From positions 1 through 64,000 of the forward strand of contig JAKQKQ010000106.1 in NCBI GenBank assembly GCA_029560585.1: a stretch of 64,000 bases of DNA. Direction: 5' to 3'. Under the pieces are notes generated by a model. That model was given only the letters and a program-made list of their open reading frames with translations, ran no database searches and was not told the DNA's origin. The position numbers and the translations under genes are program-made. The DNA comes from Verrucomicrobiota bacterium (GTDB taxonomy: Bacteria > Verrucomicrobiota > Verrucomicrobiia > JADLBR01). Positions 44,539 to 53,560 of the stretch are shown here, piece by piece (the first letter of the stretch is position 1; the number at the start of each line of letters is the position of its first letter).

Positions 44539-46509
44539 ATGAAACGGATCATGCTGGTGGTGATGGCGGCCGCGGTCGCCGCGGGTTCACCTGCCGCGGC
44601 GCCAGAACAGGTCGCGCGGGTGGTGTCGGGCGAACTCAAGGAGGCCCGCGCTTCGTGGTGGGGCTTCGAAAAAGAGGACGCCACGCGCGCGCTGCAGGCG
44701 GCCATCGATTCGCGCGTCCCGCGCCTGATCGTGGATGATACCGGCGCGCCATGGATAACTGACAGGCTGACGCTCGTGAGCGACCAGGAGATCGTGTTCG
44801 AAAAGGGCGTGGAGGTCCTGGCCAAGAAAGGCGCTTTCACGGGCAAGTCTGACTCGCTTTTCTCGCTGGTGTGCGTCACTAACGTGACCCTGCGGGGCCC
44901 CGGCGCGACGCTGCGCATGAGGCGGGCCGATTACGACGCGGCGCCCTATGCCAAGGCCGAGTGGCGCCACGTGCTGAACATCCGCAGCAGCGTCAACGTG
45001 AAGATCCTTGGCCTGACCCTGGCCGAGAGCGGCGGCGACGGCGTCTATCTCGGCTGCGCCAAGGGCGGCGCCCCGAACGTCGGCATCCACATCAAGGACG
45101 TGGTGTGCGACAAGAACTACCGGCAGGGCATCAGCGTGATCTCGGCCGAGGATCTCCTCATCGAGAATACCGTCATGCGCGAAACGGCGGGCACGCCGCC
45201 GGCCGCGGGCATCGATTTCGAGCCCAACCACGAACGCGAGCGCCTGAAAAACTGCGTGATGCGCGATTGCCTGACGGTGAGCAACCAGGGTGACGGTTAC
45301 GACTTCTACGTCCCCCAGCTCACGGGCGCCTCCGAGCCACTCGCCATCCGCATCGAGAACTGCACTTCGTCCGGCGACAGGTTCGCCGTGCGGATCACGA
45401 CCGGCAACTCACCCGAGCAGGCCGTGCGGGGCACCATGACGTTTACGGGTTGCCGATTTGAAAATGCTCAGCGCTCAGGTGTGGGCATTGCGCGCAAACC
45501 CGCCTCAGGCGCCTCGCTGGCGTTCGAACGCTGCGTGATCGCGGGATGTGCGGCCGGGGCCCCGGGCACACCAGATATCCATCTGTCCAACCGCGTCGAG
45601 GACGAGTTGCCCGTGGGCGGGATCCGCCTCGATCGCTTGATGATCATGTCGCCGATCGAAAGGCCATGGATCGCGTGGCAGAATAACACCACCGTCGTCG
45701 AACCGGTGGCCGACCTGGAGGGCACGGTGACGGTGGAACAGGCCGGTATCAGGCGAGAGATCGCCCTGACCCCAGAGTGGGCGAACAAAATGTTCCCCCC
45801 GCGGTTTACGGTGCGTGTCCCGCGCGTGGCGCCCGATCTCGCCAATGCGCGCGTGGTGGATCGCGAGGAGGGAATCCAGAAACTGTCGCCCCTGCGGCTG
45901 CGCCGCGCCGGAACATACGTGTTCCATGCCGCGGCCGGGCGCGAGGTCGTGCTCGTCGGCCAGCATAGCCAGGTCGGACGCTACGCGCCGGCCACGAAAC
46001 CCCTCCTTGTCCGCTCCCCCGTCGGGAAAGTGGTCCAGAAGGTCGCCCTGCCCGCGTTTCGGGGACAGGCGGAGATCCGATTCGTGCCCGATGTGGGCGG
46101 ATTCTACACCCTGGAGGTGGATGCTGGTGCAAATGCATTCGCACTGCTGTCGGCGAACGTGCCGGTCGCGCTGGACGTGACCAAGAAGGCCGCGAACCTC
46201 ATTGCGAGCACCGGTTCGCTGTTCGTGCCCGTTCCACCTGGCACGGGCGTGTTTGCCATTGGCGCGGCGGGTGAAGGGGATGGAGAAGCGGTCAAAGTGA
46301 CCGTCCTCGATCCCTCGGGCGCAAAAGTCTGGACAAAAGACAACATCACGCAGATCGAGCGGTTCACGGCGACGGATGGGCAGGGCTCAAGCGGCGGAAT
46401 TTGGCAGGTGAAGTTAGAGAGACCCGGGGCGGGCGCCTTTGAGGATTTCCACGTGGAGGCGCTGGGCGTGCCAGGTTACCTCTTTCTGAATCGAAACCGC
46501 TACTGGTGA
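44539..46509 (+). CDS. Exported right-handed beta-helix protein
   Basis: A 656-residue protein with a signal peptide (1-21). Repeated short strands with Asn/Gly/Val steps (LGLTLAESGGDGVYLGC, IENTVMRETAGTPP, IRIENCTSSGDRFAV; about 110-330) mark a pectate-lyase-like parallel beta-helix. The C-terminal third (about 400-656) looks beta-sandwich-like and could bind carbohydrate or anchor the protein. The family includes polysaccharide lyases, glycosidases and epimerases. I cannot pick a catalytic residue, so activity is unassigned. It follows the GH16 gene by 22 bases. Confidence 0.8.
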   Translation: MKRIMLVVMAAAVAAGSPAAAPEQVARVVSGELKEARASWWGFEKEDATRALQAAIDSRVPRLIVDDTGAPWITDRLTLVSDQEIVFEKGVEVLAKKGAFTGKSDSLFSLVCVTNVTLRGPGATLRMRRADYDAAPYAKAEWRHVLNIRSSVNVKILGLTLAESGGDGVYLGCAKGGAPNVGIHIKDVVCDKNYRQGISVISAEDLLIENTVMRETAGTPPAAGIDFEPNHERERLKNCVMRDCLTVSNQGDGYDFYVPQLTGASEPLAIRIENCTSSGDRFAVRITTGNSPEQAVRGTMTFTGCRFENAQRSGVGIARKPASGASLAFERCVIAGCAAGAPGTPDIHLSNRVEDELPVGGIRLDRLMIMSPIERPWIAWQNNTTVVEPVADLEGTVTVEQAGIRREIALTPEWANKMFPPRFTVRVPRVAPDLANARVVDREEGIQKLSPLRLRRAGTYVFHAAAGREVVLVGQHSQVGRYAPATKPLLVRSPVGKVVQKVALPAFRGQAEIRFVPDVGGFYTLEVDAGANAFALLSANVPVALDVTKKAANLIASTGSLFVPVPPGTGVFAIGAAGEGDGEAVKVTVLDPSGAKVWTKDNITQIERFTATDGQGSSGGIWQVKLERPGAGAFEDFHVEALGVPGYLFLNRNRYW

Positions 46510-46538
46510 CCCGGCATAAGTCATCTCCACCTACCCCG

Positions 46539-48212
46539 ATGATGGCGCACGACCAACGGCAAGAGACCCGCACCGGGATCGCACGGGTGTCTTTCGCCAC
46601 CTTGGTCCTTCTGGCCGTCGGCAGCACGGGATGTCGCCCGGTCGCGTCAGAGGATGCATGGGCGTGCCAGTGCGGAACCGTGTCAGCCATCACGTCCGGC
46701 GACGGCAACGACACGGAGGCCGCATGGTCCCCCGATGGAGACCGCATCGCATTCCAGACTGATCGCAAGGGAGATCTCGACATCTCATTGGTGGATCTGA
46801 AGACCGGGGCGATCTCTGGAATCGCCGAAGGCATCGGCCATGCCTGCTATCCGGCGTGGGCGCCCGATGGCGCCTTGGTGTACACATTTGGGTACCAAGC
46901 CGGTACCGCCGTCGAGGCGGAAACGAGGAAATCCGATTCTGGATACGGCCTCCGGCTGTTCAAAGACAATGCCACCCGCGTCCTGACCCGCGGCCACTGG
47001 CGCGACTACACACCCTCGGTGACGCCCGATGGCGTTGCGGTGTACTATGCCTCTACGCGGGACAACACCGAGAACAGCACCTCGCTCTGGCGCCTGCCCC
47101 TGGCACAAAACGCCGTTGCGACACGCGTGCTCCATCTGGACGGGCCATCATCGGGCGCCGTTCAACCGTCGCTCTCGCCAAATGGCGCTGTCTTGCTCTG
47201 GAACCAGCTCGACGGTTTCCGCAGTAATTGGCGGCTCCGCGCCGCACGCCCCGACGATCTGGCGGACAGCATCCCCCTCACTCCCGCCGAGATGAGCGCC
47301 TACGCGCCGCGCTGGTCGCCGGATGGCCGCCTGATCGCATTCACCGGATTTCGCGGTGGCGACCCCGGTTGGGGCATTTATCTGCTGGAGCCGCGATCTG
47401 GCGCAATGACCCGCCTGAAGACCGGCAAGGGAAACTCACGCAGCCCCGCATGGTCACCGGATGGACGCGAGATCGTCTTCGAGAACAACCGAAGTGGATT
47501 CTACAAGCTCTGCCGGATGCGCGTGGAGCCGCGTCCCCCCATCCTGAAAGGTCCGCCTGCGGTTTCACCGGCCACGAGCCGCGTCGAAGCCCGCCTCGCG
47601 GTGAAAGGGGGTGCCGCGACGCTCGTCAATGCCGATGGGGCGGCGGCCCCGGCCGTGCTTCAGGGCCTTGTCACGTTTCCGGAATCAGGAGGCCTCGCCC
47701 TCGATGGCAAAGGGTCCGCCACTTTTGAGAGGCCCCTGGGCCTCGACTATGGGGCCGGACGTTTCTTTGTTCGCATGACCCTGGTGGTCGATGCAGTCGG
47801 TGGTGGGCCTCGGATCGCGGTGGTCGGCCAATACGCGGAACACCCTCTCGGTTGGCAGATCTTCGTCAACGATGCGGGACACGTGTGCTTCAGCTCCCGA
47901 GACCCCAAGGGGCTCTACGTGGGTGTGGCCTCGGACACCCCACTCAAACGCGGAACGGCGTTCACCGTGATGGGCCTGCGCGACGAGGAGGGCGGATTGC
48001 GGATGTATCTCGATGGTGCCCTGCAGGCCGGACGCGCGGCGGGCGCGACAATGGCGTATGGACCAGCGACCAAGGTGTGCCTTGGCCGCCAGGGGAGCGG
48101 CGGATGCCGGCTGCGCGGCACCATCGTGGCGTTTGAAACCGGGCGCGGCTATCCCCCCGGCATGAAACGTCCACCCACGCGCGAAGAACTGTTCGCGGAG
48201 GCAGTGCGATGA
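46539..48212 (+). CDS. PD40 propeller plus LamG-like protein, probable lipoprotein
   Basis: A 557-residue protein. The start at 46539 (MMAHDQ) is the first ATG; a GTG at 46506 overlapping the previous stop is possible. The N-terminus holds a hydrophobic segment ending GSTGC, a weak lipobox since -3 is Ser. The middle has at least five PD40 blades (AAWSPDGDRIAFQTD, PAWAPDGALVYTFG, PRWSPDGRLIAFTG, PAWSPDGREIVFEN). The C-terminal 200 residues resemble a LamG/concanavalin fold (GWQIFVNDAGHVCF, GLRMYLDGALQAG), which often binds sugars. A surface glycan-binding role is inferred. Confidence 0.78.
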   Translation: MMAHDQRQETRTGIARVSFATLVLLAVGSTGCRPVASEDAWACQCGTVSAITSGDGNDTEAAWSPDGDRIAFQTDRKGDLDISLVDLKTGAISGIAEGIGHACYPAWAPDGALVYTFGYQAGTAVEAETRKSDSGYGLRLFKDNATRVLTRGHWRDYTPSVTPDGVAVYYASTRDNTENSTSLWRLPLAQNAVATRVLHLDGPSSGAVQPSLSPNGAVLLWNQLDGFRSNWRLRAARPDDLADSIPLTPAEMSAYAPRWSPDGRLIAFTGFRGGDPGWGIYLLEPRSGAMTRLKTGKGNSRSPAWSPDGREIVFENNRSGFYKLCRMRVEPRPPILKGPPAVSPATSRVEARLAVKGGAATLVNADGAAAPAVLQGLVTFPESGGLALDGKGSATFERPLGLDYGAGRFFVRMTLVVDAVGGGPRIAVVGQYAEHPLGWQIFVNDAGHVCFSSRDPKGLYVGVASDTPLKRGTAFTVMGLRDEEGGLRMYLDGALQAGRAAGATMAYGPATKVCLGRQGSGGCRLRGTIVAFETGRGYPPGMKRPPTREELFAEAVR

Positions 48213-49477
48213 CTGGCCTGAGCCCCACGGCACTTCTTATCCTGATGACCGCGGTCGCCGTGGCGGCACCCGAGCCCGCGCGCTTCGAGTCGGCGGCACT
48301 CGTGGACAGTTTTGATTTCGCAAGGATCCCGAAGGACGGGCAGTACCTCTTTGATACCGAGACGCCCGCCGGCAACATCGCCGTGCTGGATCATGTCCTC
48401 CAAACCGGCGCGAGGACGATTCTATGGCGCAACTGCGGTGGCGCGACCATGCGCTATCGCAGTGCCGAGGAATCCACGCCCAGGGTCGAGGCCCCGCTCG
48501 ACAAACGTCGCTTGCCAGACAATCGACCGGTCCACGGTTGGCTGCGCTATTATGAGAGCGAACCCGATATCCTCCGCCACATTCTCGGCGTCTGCCACCA
48601 GCGCGGCCTTAACGCGGGCGTCCACTGGCCCTTTGAGGAGACCCACTGGGCCAGCTGGACATTCGGCGCGTGGAACTTCGAGCACCCCCAGTTCTGGGCG
48701 ACCACCGCCCAGGGGCAGGTCTGGGCGGGGCGCTGCAGCCTCGCCTATCCAGAGGTAGTCGCCCATAAGCTCCGGCTTGTCGACGAACTGCTGGCGCGCG
48801 GCATGGATCACCTTCTCGTCGACACGTGGCGAAATGGGGCGTGGGGACCCGCCTGCGAATACGTGCGACCCGAGATCGAGCGCTGGCGAAAGAGGTATCA
48901 CTCCGAACCACCCACCGACGCAGCCGATCCTCGCTGGTGCGCGTTCGTCGCCGAAACCACGCACGCCTACCTCGTTGCTTTGCGGCGCCGGTTGGATTCC
49001 TCCGGGCGCAAGGTGCGCCTGATCCTGGGCGTCTCGGATGTCTCTCCCCTGGGCCCGTCGCCCGACGCGACGTTGCTCACGCGCGCCGTAGACTGGCGGC
49101 GGCTGGTCAAGGAAGGCGTTATAGACACCGTCGCCATCATGAGCGTGACATGGGACAGGGCCCGCCCCTTCGAGAGCACCCGCGAAATCTACCGAGACGC
49201 CATCGATTTCTGTGCCGGGCGCTGCCAGGTGCTGTGTCCCGTGCAAATGTACGACTTCACTAGGCGCGGGATACCCTCGTACCACGCGGCCACGAAACTT
49301 CCCATCCACGAGATCCCCGGAAAGTTGCTCCATCTCGCCTGGGAAGAGGGCGCGGACGGGATCTGCATGGAATGCGTCGATTACAATAACTATCCGCCCG
49401 AGGCCTGCTCCGAAATGCGCCGATTGCTCGAGGGACCGTGTCGATTCAGAAAGGAGCGCGTTCAGCCAAATGAATAA
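48209..49477 (+). CDS. Exported TIM-barrel glycosidase-like protein (GHL type)
   Basis: A 422-residue protein with a short signal peptide (1-19). Barrel strands can be followed through TILWRNC, GLNAGVHWP, DHLLVDTWR, VRLILGVSD, DTVAIMSVTWD and QVLCPVQMYDF, ending in DGICMECVDYNN. The layout resembles the glycosyl-hydrolase-like families GHL10/DUF187. Asp and Glu residues at strand ends could be catalytic, but no established signature is present. It overlaps the propeller gene by four bases and the M55 gene by eight. Confidence 0.7.
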   Translation: MTGLSPTALLILMTAVAVAAPEPARFESAALVDSFDFARIPKDGQYLFDTETPAGNIAVLDHVLQTGARTILWRNCGGATMRYRSAEESTPRVEAPLDKRRLPDNRPVHGWLRYYESEPDILRHILGVCHQRGLNAGVHWPFEETHWASWTFGAWNFEHPQFWATTAQGQVWAGRCSLAYPEVVAHKLRLVDELLARGMDHLLVDTWRNGAWGPACEYVRPEIERWRKRYHSEPPTDAADPRWCAFVAETTHAYLVALRRRLDSSGRKVRLILGVSDVSPLGPSPDATLLTRAVDWRRLVKEGVIDTVAIMSVTWDRARPFESTREIYRDAIDFCAGRCQVLCPVQMYDFTRRGIPSYHAATKLPIHEIPGKLLHLAWEEGADGICMECVDYNNYPPEACSEMRRLLEGPCRFRKERVQPNE

Positions 49478-50351
49478 ATATAAAGCAGATATCCGCGTGT
49501 CGGCCAGGCGGCTAATTCGAATCCTTGTTGCGGCCATCGCGATCGTGCCCCGGGTACTTCCCGATGTCGCGCTCGCACAAGCACAGACGAAGATTTATGT
49601 CATCACCGACCTGGAGGGTGCCAGCGGTGTCTACAAGTTCGCACAGACGCGAGATGCGAAAGAAACGGAGCTTGGCAGGTTGGCCATGGAATACCTGATG
49701 GGCGACATCGCCGCCGTGGTCCGCGGTCTCCGCGAGGGCGGCGCCGCGGAAATCGTCGTTCTGGATGGCCACGGTTCGCAGGCGTTCGTGCCCCACCTGA
49801 TGGAACCGGGCGCCAAATACGTTACCGGCCTCCCCCGCCCTCCGTCCCCGTGCGATCTCGATGGGTCGTACGCCGGCCTCGTCCTGCTGGGCTACCATGC
49901 GATGATGGGCACGCCCGACGGTGTGCTCAACCACACCCAATCTTCGAAAGCCGAAAACCGTTATTGGTACAATGGCGTCGAATCGGGCGAATTGGCCCAA
50001 TCCGCGGCGATGGCGGGACACCTCGGCGTTCCGCCGATCATGGTCACCGGCGACGAGGCAACGTGCCGGGAGGCGCGCAGGTTCTTCGGCGACGAATGCG
50101 TGACCGTCGCGGTGAAGCGCGGCATTTCCCGCGAGGCGGCCGAACTCTATCCGTTCGCCGAAACCCGCCAAGCGCTTTACGATGGGGCAAAGCGGGCAAT
50201 GGCCGCGATCGGCAAATGCAAGCCCTACATCCTCACGACGCCAATCAAGGCAAAGAAGCAATGCCTCGTCCTCGATCCCCCATCCGCACCGCCGAAACTA
50301 GTGACCAAAGAAGGCGAAGTCACAAACGTCTTACAGCTGCTGCGATTCTGA
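49470..50351 (+). CDS. Exported M55 D-aminopeptidase (DppA-like)
   Basis: A 293-residue protein. The metal ligands of the M55 family are all found: Asp47 and Glu49 (TDLEG), His101 (DGHGS), His143 (GYHAM) and Glu171 (NGVESGE), with LNHTQ near 155. DppA of Bacillus is cytoplasmic, but this one begins with a typical signal peptide (hydrophobic 15-38, ending ALAQA). It would release D-amino acids from peptides outside the cytoplasm. AAAGGAG lies 13 bases upstream, rather far. A role in trimming peptidoglycan-derived or glycan-linked D-peptides is plausible. Confidence 0.88.
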   Translation: MNKYKADIRVSARRLIRILVAAIAIVPRVLPDVALAQAQTKIYVITDLEGASGVYKFAQTRDAKETELGRLAMEYLMGDIAAVVRGLREGGAAEIVVLDGHGSQAFVPHLMEPGAKYVTGLPRPPSPCDLDGSYAGLVLLGYHAMMGTPDGVLNHTQSSKAENRYWYNGVESGELAQSAAMAGHLGVPPIMVTGDEATCREARRFFGDECVTVAVKRGISREAAELYPFAETRQALYDGAKRAMAAIGKCKPYILTTPIKAKKQCLVLDPPSAPPKLVTKEGEVTNVLQLLRF

Positions 50352-50354
50352 ATC

Positions 50355-50375
50355 GGGGCGCGATCCAATCGCCCC
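50355..50375. terminator. Hairpin between converging genes
   Basis: GGGGCG and CGCCCC pair around nine bases, three bases after the M55 stop and 79 before the end of the convergent sulfatase. It has no T-run on either strand. The position between converging genes is what favours a terminator. Confidence 0.35.
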
Positions 50376-50454
50376 AGCCCGTGCCGGCGATACCTCGCCA
50401 TCCCGCCTCGCGGAAGCATCACGATCGCGCCGACACGTCGAACGACGGAGGCGT

Positions 50455-52026
50455 TCAGTTTCCGCCCGCCCTCGGCGCACGGGCAGCCGGAAAGCGCCTG
50501 ACCTCGACGTCATTCTGCCGGGGCGCGCCCGGCGTGCTCCGGCCCTCGGCCACCAGCCTCTCGATCAGGGCGGACATTTCTGCAACGGTCCCGGCATTTT
50601 CCGCGGCGACGTTATGGCTTTCGCCAATGTCGCTATCGAGATTGTAGAGCTGAACCGGGGTGCCGGATTTCGCGTCGGGCGCCAGGATGAGCTTCCATGG
50701 CCCCTTGCGCAGACCGGGGATGCCGCTGGCGGCACAACTGACCGCATGCTCGCGGACCCGCCTGTCCTCTCCTTTCAGCAATGGCAAGAGGCTGAAGCTA
50801 TCCTCGCCGACGCCATCAGGGAGCTTTGCGCCGAAGATGTCCGCCAGCGTCGCCATCACGTCGGCATGGTGGACCAGCCGCCCGCACGCGGCGCCGGGTC
50901 GCACCACGCCCGGCCATCGGACGATGAATGGCACCCGGTGGCCACCCTCGAATACGTCGCCCTTGTAGCCGCGCAACGGCCCACTGGGAAAGTGGCCCTT
51001 CGCCTCCATCTCCTTTGCCCCGATGTAGGGCGCGCATCCGTTATCGCTGGTGAACAGCACCAGGGTGTTGTCCGCCTCCCCGCTCTGGGCCAGCGCATCG
51101 AGCACGCGGCCCACCAGCGCGTCCGTCTCCATGACATAGTCCGCATAGGCGATGAGGCCACTCTTGCCGCGCCACTCTTCCAACACGGCGATTGGCGTAT
51201 GCGGTGAAGTCAGGGGCAGGTAGAGCAAAAAGGGCCCCCTGCCTCCCGCCTGGCGCCTGATGAAGTCGACCGCGCGATCGCAAAGCGCAGGGAGGATCGC
51301 TTCAAGTCGCCAGCCCTCGAGCGCCGGCCCCTGGAGGCTCGCCTGGTGCTTCCGCAGCAACTCCGCAGGCAGCAACTCGGACGGCATGCCCACCGTCCGG
51401 TCGTTCTCGATAAAACAGTAGGGTGGCCAGTTGGGCACGTCGGTGCCGAAGTATTCGCCAAATCCCCGCGTGGTCGGCCCGCCTCCGATCGGCTTTGAAA
51501 ACAGTTCGCGCCATGCCGCCCGATCCGCGTCCGTCGCGTTGGCCACGACCTTGCCACCGCCGCCCGCCTTGCCGCCGAAGCCACGAAAGTGCGCCGCCTT
51601 CTCATCCGGGATCGACCAGTCCCACCCGAGGTGCCACTTGCCGATGCAAGCGGTCCGGTAGCCTTTCGTCTGTGCCAGGCCCGCGATCGTCATACGCTCG
51701 GGCGCGATGAGCGGTTCGCCGAAGACGCCGACAATGCCCGCCTGCAGCCGCGTCCGCCAGTGATAGCGCCCCGTCAGCAGGGCATAGCGAGACGGGGAGC
51801 ATACACCGGAAGAGGAATGCCCATCCGTGAAGCGCATGCCCTCCTCCGCCAGGCGGTCGATATTCGGCGTGGCGATCTTGCCTCGCTCGCGATTATAGCA
51901 CCGCACGTCACCGTATCCCAAATCATCGGCCAAAATGATGACGATGTTCGGCTGAATGACCCGCACGCCTTCCGCCGCGCCACACCGCCAACCAAGAAAC
52001 ATCAGGAGGCACGCCCACGCTCTCAT
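50455..52026 (-). CDS. Exported S1 sulfatase (arylsulfatase type)
   Basis: A 523-residue sulfatase. The start MRAWACLL begins a signal peptide; an earlier ATG at 52089 adds 21 polar residues and would overlap the GH130 gene. The formylglycine site is C76-S-P-S-R80, the metal site ILADDLGYGDV and FTSDNGCAPY, and GKWHLGWDW gives the conserved Lys/His. Its insertion around 160-210 (GFGGKAGGGGKVVANATDAD) is unusual and Gly-rich. It is the last gene of the minus-strand GT4-GH130 operon, 43 bases after GH130. Confidence 0.92.
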   Translation of the reverse strand: MRAWACLLMFLGWRCGAAEGVRVIQPNIVIILADDLGYGDVRCYNRERGKIATPNIDRLAEEGMRFTDGHSSSGVCSPSRYALLTGRYHWRTRLQAGIVGVFGEPLIAPERMTIAGLAQTKGYRTACIGKWHLGWDWSIPDEKAAHFRGFGGKAGGGGKVVANATDADRAAWRELFSKPIGGGPTTRGFGEYFGTDVPNWPPYCFIENDRTVGMPSELLPAELLRKHQASLQGPALEGWRLEAILPALCDRAVDFIRRQAGGRGPFLLYLPLTSPHTPIAVLEEWRGKSGLIAYADYVMETDALVGRVLDALAQSGEADNTLVLFTSDNGCAPYIGAKEMEAKGHFPSGPLRGYKGDVFEGGHRVPFIVRWPGVVRPGAACGRLVHHADVMATLADIFGAKLPDGVGEDSFSLLPLLKGEDRRVREHAVSCAASGIPGLRKGPWKLILAPDAKSGTPVQLYNLDSDIGESHNVAAENAGTVAEMSALIERLVAEGRSTPGAPRQNDVEVRRFPAARAPRAGGN

Positions 52027-52069
52027 GCCCCATTGTCCCGCAATGCCCCACCCATTTCCAGTCTGCCCT

Positions 52070-53560
52070 TCACTTGTGTTCCATGGCACCGAGCAGGGAC
52101 GTCAGCGGCACGACCGCGAACCGACTGGCTGAGTCCGAAACCGCATAGGGCAGGATGAGGTTCGGGCCATGCACGACGCTGCCGCAGCTATACACAACGT
52201 TTGGCACATACCCTTCTCGTTCGTCTGATGCCGGACGCAGCAGGGGTTCACGGAGTCGCCCGATCACCCGCGTCGGGTCCTGCCTGTCGAGCAGGATGGC
52301 CCCGATACAATACTTCCGCATCGGTCCCACGCCGTGCGTCAACACCAGCCAGCCCGCATCGGTCTCGATCGGGGATCCACAGTTCCCCAGCTGGACGAAT
52401 TCCCACGGCTCCGACGGCCGCAGAATTATTTGAGAATCATGCCAGAAATGCAGATGGTCGGAGAACATGATGTGGATATTCTCGCTGTCCTGCCTGCCGA
52501 GCATCACGTGGTGGCCGTCGATCCGCCGGGGAAATAGCGCCAGCCCCTTGTTCCGGACCGCCGCCCCATTGAGCGTGCAGAAAGAAAACTCCTGAAAGTC
52601 ACGGGTCTCCACCATCTGGGGGAGCACGACATTGCCGTCGTAGGCGGTGTAGGTCGCATAGTACGTGACGGATCCATCCTCGTCCGTGAAGCGGACGAAC
52701 CGCGCGTCCTCGATCCCATTGCTCTCGCTTGGCGCATAGGGAAAGATGATCTTCTCGGAAATGCCAAGCCCATCGGCGAAACGGACCGTGTAGTTCGCCT
52801 GCGCGAGCATGAGGGCGCGGTCGGCGGCCCGGCGCACGGCGGGTTCCTCCGCGCTCGTGCGAAGCCGTTTCACAAGACGCACCACGTCCTCCATGATGAA
52901 ACCATCGGCGAGATCCCGCGTGCACGCGACCACCGTCTCATGCTCGACACCCAATTCCTCCAGCTTGCGCCGGAATGTCCTCAGGTCATAGCGGGCGGCA
53001 GGCTGCGGTCGCGGCTGGTGGACGAAACGAGAGACCGGGTCCAGGCGGATGCCACCTTCCCTCGACACCACCCCCGACCGAAACGTTATCGAGGAAATGT
53101 GCCCCTCACCCGTGGCACGCAGGCTCAGGATGAAACGCAGCTCGCCCTCGCCGACGCCTTCCTGATCGGGCGCCGCGACCATGCTCGGATTGAATAGCGC
53201 ACTGGACTCCAGCGAATACTCGTTTGTGAAGTACGAGCCCAGCAGCAGCCTGCGGCCCTCTCCCAATTCCCTGTCCGTCGGCAACAGCGGGCGGATCTGC
53301 TCGTAACGCTCGGCAAAAATGTCCCGTATCCGCTGGTGGCGCTCGTCGAAGTCCGCCATGACCTCCCCCAGCTTCTCGTCCACCGCGGCGTCGTCCAGCA
53401 GCATGACCCGCGAAAATAGGTGCGCCACGCGCTGATTCGGTTCCATCGGGGAGAGGGGTTTGACGATCAGGGATGGCATGAAGGGACGCAGCAGGACCCG
53501 CCTGGGATCGGGCCCCAGCGCCAGCGGCAAACGACGAATCTGTGATTCGATGCTATTCAT
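52070..53560 (-). CDS. GH130 beta-mannoside phosphorylase-like protein
   Basis: A 496-residue cytoplasmic protein without signal peptide. The five-bladed GH130 fold is marked by GIEDARFVRF, whose Asp285 is the expected general acid, together with LFPRRIDGHHVMLGRQ and HGVGPMRKYCIGA. GH130 enzymes cleave beta-mannosides by phosphorolysis, giving mannose-1-phosphate. The N-terminal 100 residues, longer than in short GH130 proteins, look like an extra helical domain. The start overlaps the stop of the glycosyltransferase fusion as ATGA. Confidence 0.88.
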   Translation of the reverse strand: MNSIESQIRRLPLALGPDPRRVLLRPFMPSLIVKPLSPMEPNQRVAHLFSRVMLLDDAAVDEKLGEVMADFDERHQRIRDIFAERYEQIRPLLPTDRELGEGRRLLLGSYFTNEYSLESSALFNPSMVAAPDQEGVGEGELRFILSLRATGEGHISSITFRSGVVSREGGIRLDPVSRFVHQPRPQPAARYDLRTFRRKLEELGVEHETVVACTRDLADGFIMEDVVRLVKRLRTSAEEPAVRRAADRALMLAQANYTVRFADGLGISEKIIFPYAPSESNGIEDARFVRFTDEDGSVTYYATYTAYDGNVVLPQMVETRDFQEFSFCTLNGAAVRNKGLALFPRRIDGHHVMLGRQDSENIHIMFSDHLHFWHDSQIILRPSEPWEFVQLGNCGSPIETDAGWLVLTHGVGPMRKYCIGAILLDRQDPTRVIGRLREPLLRPASDEREGYVPNVVYSCGSVVHGPNLILPYAVSDSASRFAVVPLTSLLGAMEHK

